A stretch of DNA of 42,893 nt, from NCBI GenBank assembly GCA_964242925.1, contig CAXTBW010000029.1, forward strand, positions 1-42,893. Direction: 5' to 3'. Shown in pieces: positions 41,678 to 42,893 of this stretch (positions are counted from its first letter, which is position 1; each line of letters opens with the position of its first letter). The notes under the pieces were generated by a model. That model saw only the letters and a program-made list of their open reading frames with translations, was not told the DNA's origin and ran no database searches. Made by a program: the position numbers and the translations under genes. This stretch comes from LMUY01 sp964242925. GTDB lineage: Bacteria; Pseudomonadota; Alphaproteobacteria; Acetobacterales; Acetobacteraceae.

Positions 41678-42892
41678 ATGGCTCACCCGCTCGGCCGCCG
41701 CACCCTGCTTGCCGCCCCCGCCTCCCTGGCGCTGACGCGCGTCGTCCGCGCGCAGGCCAAGCCGGTGCGAGTCGGCGTGCTGACCGACATGAGCAGCCTC
41801 TACGCCGACAGCATCGGCCCAGGCTCCGTGATTGCCGCCCGCATGGCGGCCGAGGACGCGGGTGGCGCCGTGCTCGGGCGGCCAGTCGAGATCCTCCCCG
41901 CCGACAACCAGAACAAGGCGGACATCGGGTCCGCCATCGCCCGGCGCTGGTACGATCAGGAGGATGTCGGCATGATCGTCGGGCTCGACAACTCGTCCGT
42001 CGCGCTGGCGGTCGAGCAGTTGGCGCGCGAGCACGACCGCATTGCGATCGCCATCGCTGTGGGGACCAACGATTTCACAGGCAAGTTCTGCACGCCGACC
42101 GCGCTGTCGTGGAACTACGACAGCTACGCGCTGACCCATTCCGTCGCGACGACGCTGGTGGGCCGCGGCCTCGCGAGCTGGTTCTTCATCACCGTCGACT
42201 ACGCGTTCGGCGCAGCGCTGCAGGCCGATGCGTCCGCCGCGGTGCTCGCCGCTGGGGGATCAGTGGCCGGGTCGGTGCGGCACCCGCTCAACACGGGGGA
42301 TTTCAGCGCCTTCCTGCTGGCGGCGCAGGCCTCCGGCGCGCAGGTGATCGCCCTGGCCAACGCGGGTGGGGACATGATCAGCGCGGTGAAGCAGGCCGCC
42401 GAGTTCGGCCTGGTCCGGGACGGCAAGACGCTGGCGCCAATGCTGTGCAACAACACGGACATTCACAGCCTCGGCCTGCCGGTCGCTGGCGGGTTGATGC
42501 TGATGACCGCGTTCACCTGGAACCGCACGGCCGAGAGCCGCGCCTGGTCGCAACGCTTCTTCGCGCGGCATGGCGCCATGCCGTCGATGGACCACGCGGC
42601 CACCTATTCCGCCGTGGCGCACTACTTGGCCGCGGTCGCGGCGTGCGGCAGCAGCGACGCTGCGCCCGTGCTGGCCAGGATGCGCGCCACCCCAGTGAAC
42701 GACATCTTCGCCACGGACGCCCGGCTGCGCGCGGATGGCCGCCTGGTGCACGACATGCACCTTGTGCAGGTGAAGACGCCGGCGCAGTCCACCGGTCCGT
42801 GGGACTACGAACAGATCCTGCAGACCGTGCCTGGCGCGCAGGCGTTCCGGCCGTTGCCCGAGACCGGCTGCAAACCGACGGAGCTGCAATGA
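41678..42892 (+). CDS. LivJ-type ABC substrate-binding protein, orphan (copy 3)
   Basis: This 404-residue protein is complete, its TGA lying at the window edge. It has a leader of GRRTLLAAPASLAL type (cleavage near VRAQ) and blocks VRVGVLTDMSSLYAD, DYAFGAALQAD and VKQAAEFGLV, which align with copies 1 and 2. It is divergent from copy 2 across a 136-bp gap that holds their presumed promoters; I identified no clear boxes there. Any permease genes would lie beyond the window. Confidence 0.9.
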   Translation: MAHPLGRRTLLAAPASLALTRVVRAQAKPVRVGVLTDMSSLYADSIGPGSVIAARMAAEDAGGAVLGRPVEILPADNQNKADIGSAIARRWYDQEDVGMIVGLDNSSVALAVEQLAREHDRIAIAIAVGTNDFTGKFCTPTALSWNYDSYALTHSVATTLVGRGLASWFFITVDYAFGAALQADASAAVLAAGGSVAGSVRHPLNTGDFSAFLLAAQASGAQVIALANAGGDMISAVKQAAEFGLVRDGKTLAPMLCNNTDIHSLGLPVAGGLMLMTAFTWNRTAESRAWSQRFFARHGAMPSMDHAATYSAVAHYLAAVAACGSSDAAPVLARMRATPVNDIFATDARLRADGRLVHDMHLVQVKTPAQSTGPWDYEQILQTVPGAQAFRPLPETGCKPTELQ

Positions 42893-42893
42893 A

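Noticed and set aside
1..42893. CRISPR arrays, insertion sequences, prophage or plasmid genes
   Set aside because: No regularly spaced repeats, transposase, integrase, terminase or replication-initiator sequence was recognised in the window.

Overview
The window is about 43 kb of very GC-rich DNA from a chromosome-like region, densely packed with genes that often overlap by 4 bases (ATGA). The gene content points to an alphaproteobacterium, most likely an Acetobacteraceae-type organism: several LivJ-type substrate-binding proteins without permeases, RND/EmrA-type efflux, a long PurC, KaiB/KaiC relics and intergenic repeats with a GTCAAGCCCGGxATGAC core. This placement is inference from content; no rRNA or marker gene is present. 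I found no tRNA, rRNA, CRISPR array, insertion sequence or phage gene.

Layout. (1) 1-4044: a gene cut by the window edge, a small hypothetical, a glutathione S-transferase, then divergently a coniferyl-aldehyde-type dehydrogenase coupled to a zinc-type CDF exporter with a His-rich head. (2) 5588-4082, minus: a copper-delivery operon (PRC-barrel-like secreted protein, SCO1/SenC, PCu(A)C). (3) 8626-5775, minus: a relic zone in which the 5' half of an SRAP (YedK/HMCES) gene is joined to the 3' end of a kaiC, followed by a tandem-KaiB reading frame whose first domain has no start codon, then an apparently intact PAS hybrid histidine kinase. (4) 15388-9240, minus: a murein-recycling operon made of an MBL-fold lactonase-like protein, NagA, a sugar kinase-MurQ fusion, AnmK and then SelA. 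(5) 15561-20341, plus: a LivJ-type binding protein, TcuA, TcuB and SelD. (6) 20503-25837: a divergent cluster with N-carbamoyl-D-amino acid hydrolase on one side and a class III aminotransferase, an amidase and a family-5 solute-binding protein on the other. (7) 25885-27081: a lower-GC acyltransferase 3 gene, probably acquired. (8) 32879-27635, minus: purC, a class III CoA-transferase, an Fe-S/CCG oxidoreductase, a phosphoribosyltransferase and an Old Yellow Enzyme. (9) 38914-33835, minus: a tripartite drug efflux operon with two EmrA/HlyD adaptors, one EmrB-like MFS pump and a TolC-like channel. (10) 38941-42892: FAH-family hydrolase and VOC dioxygenase genes, then two divergent LivJ-type binding proteins.

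How the genes work together. The murein operon contains the steps from anhydro-MurNAc through MurNAc-6P and GlcNAc-6P to GlcN-6P, plus a kinase for free sugar. SelA and SelD provide two of the four bacterial selenocysteine functions; SelB, the Sec tRNA and any obvious selenoprotein are not in the window. The most unusual regions are the decayed kaiBC/SRAP junction, the kinase-etherase fusion operon with its non-standard starts, and the purC/CoA-transferase/Fe-S operon.
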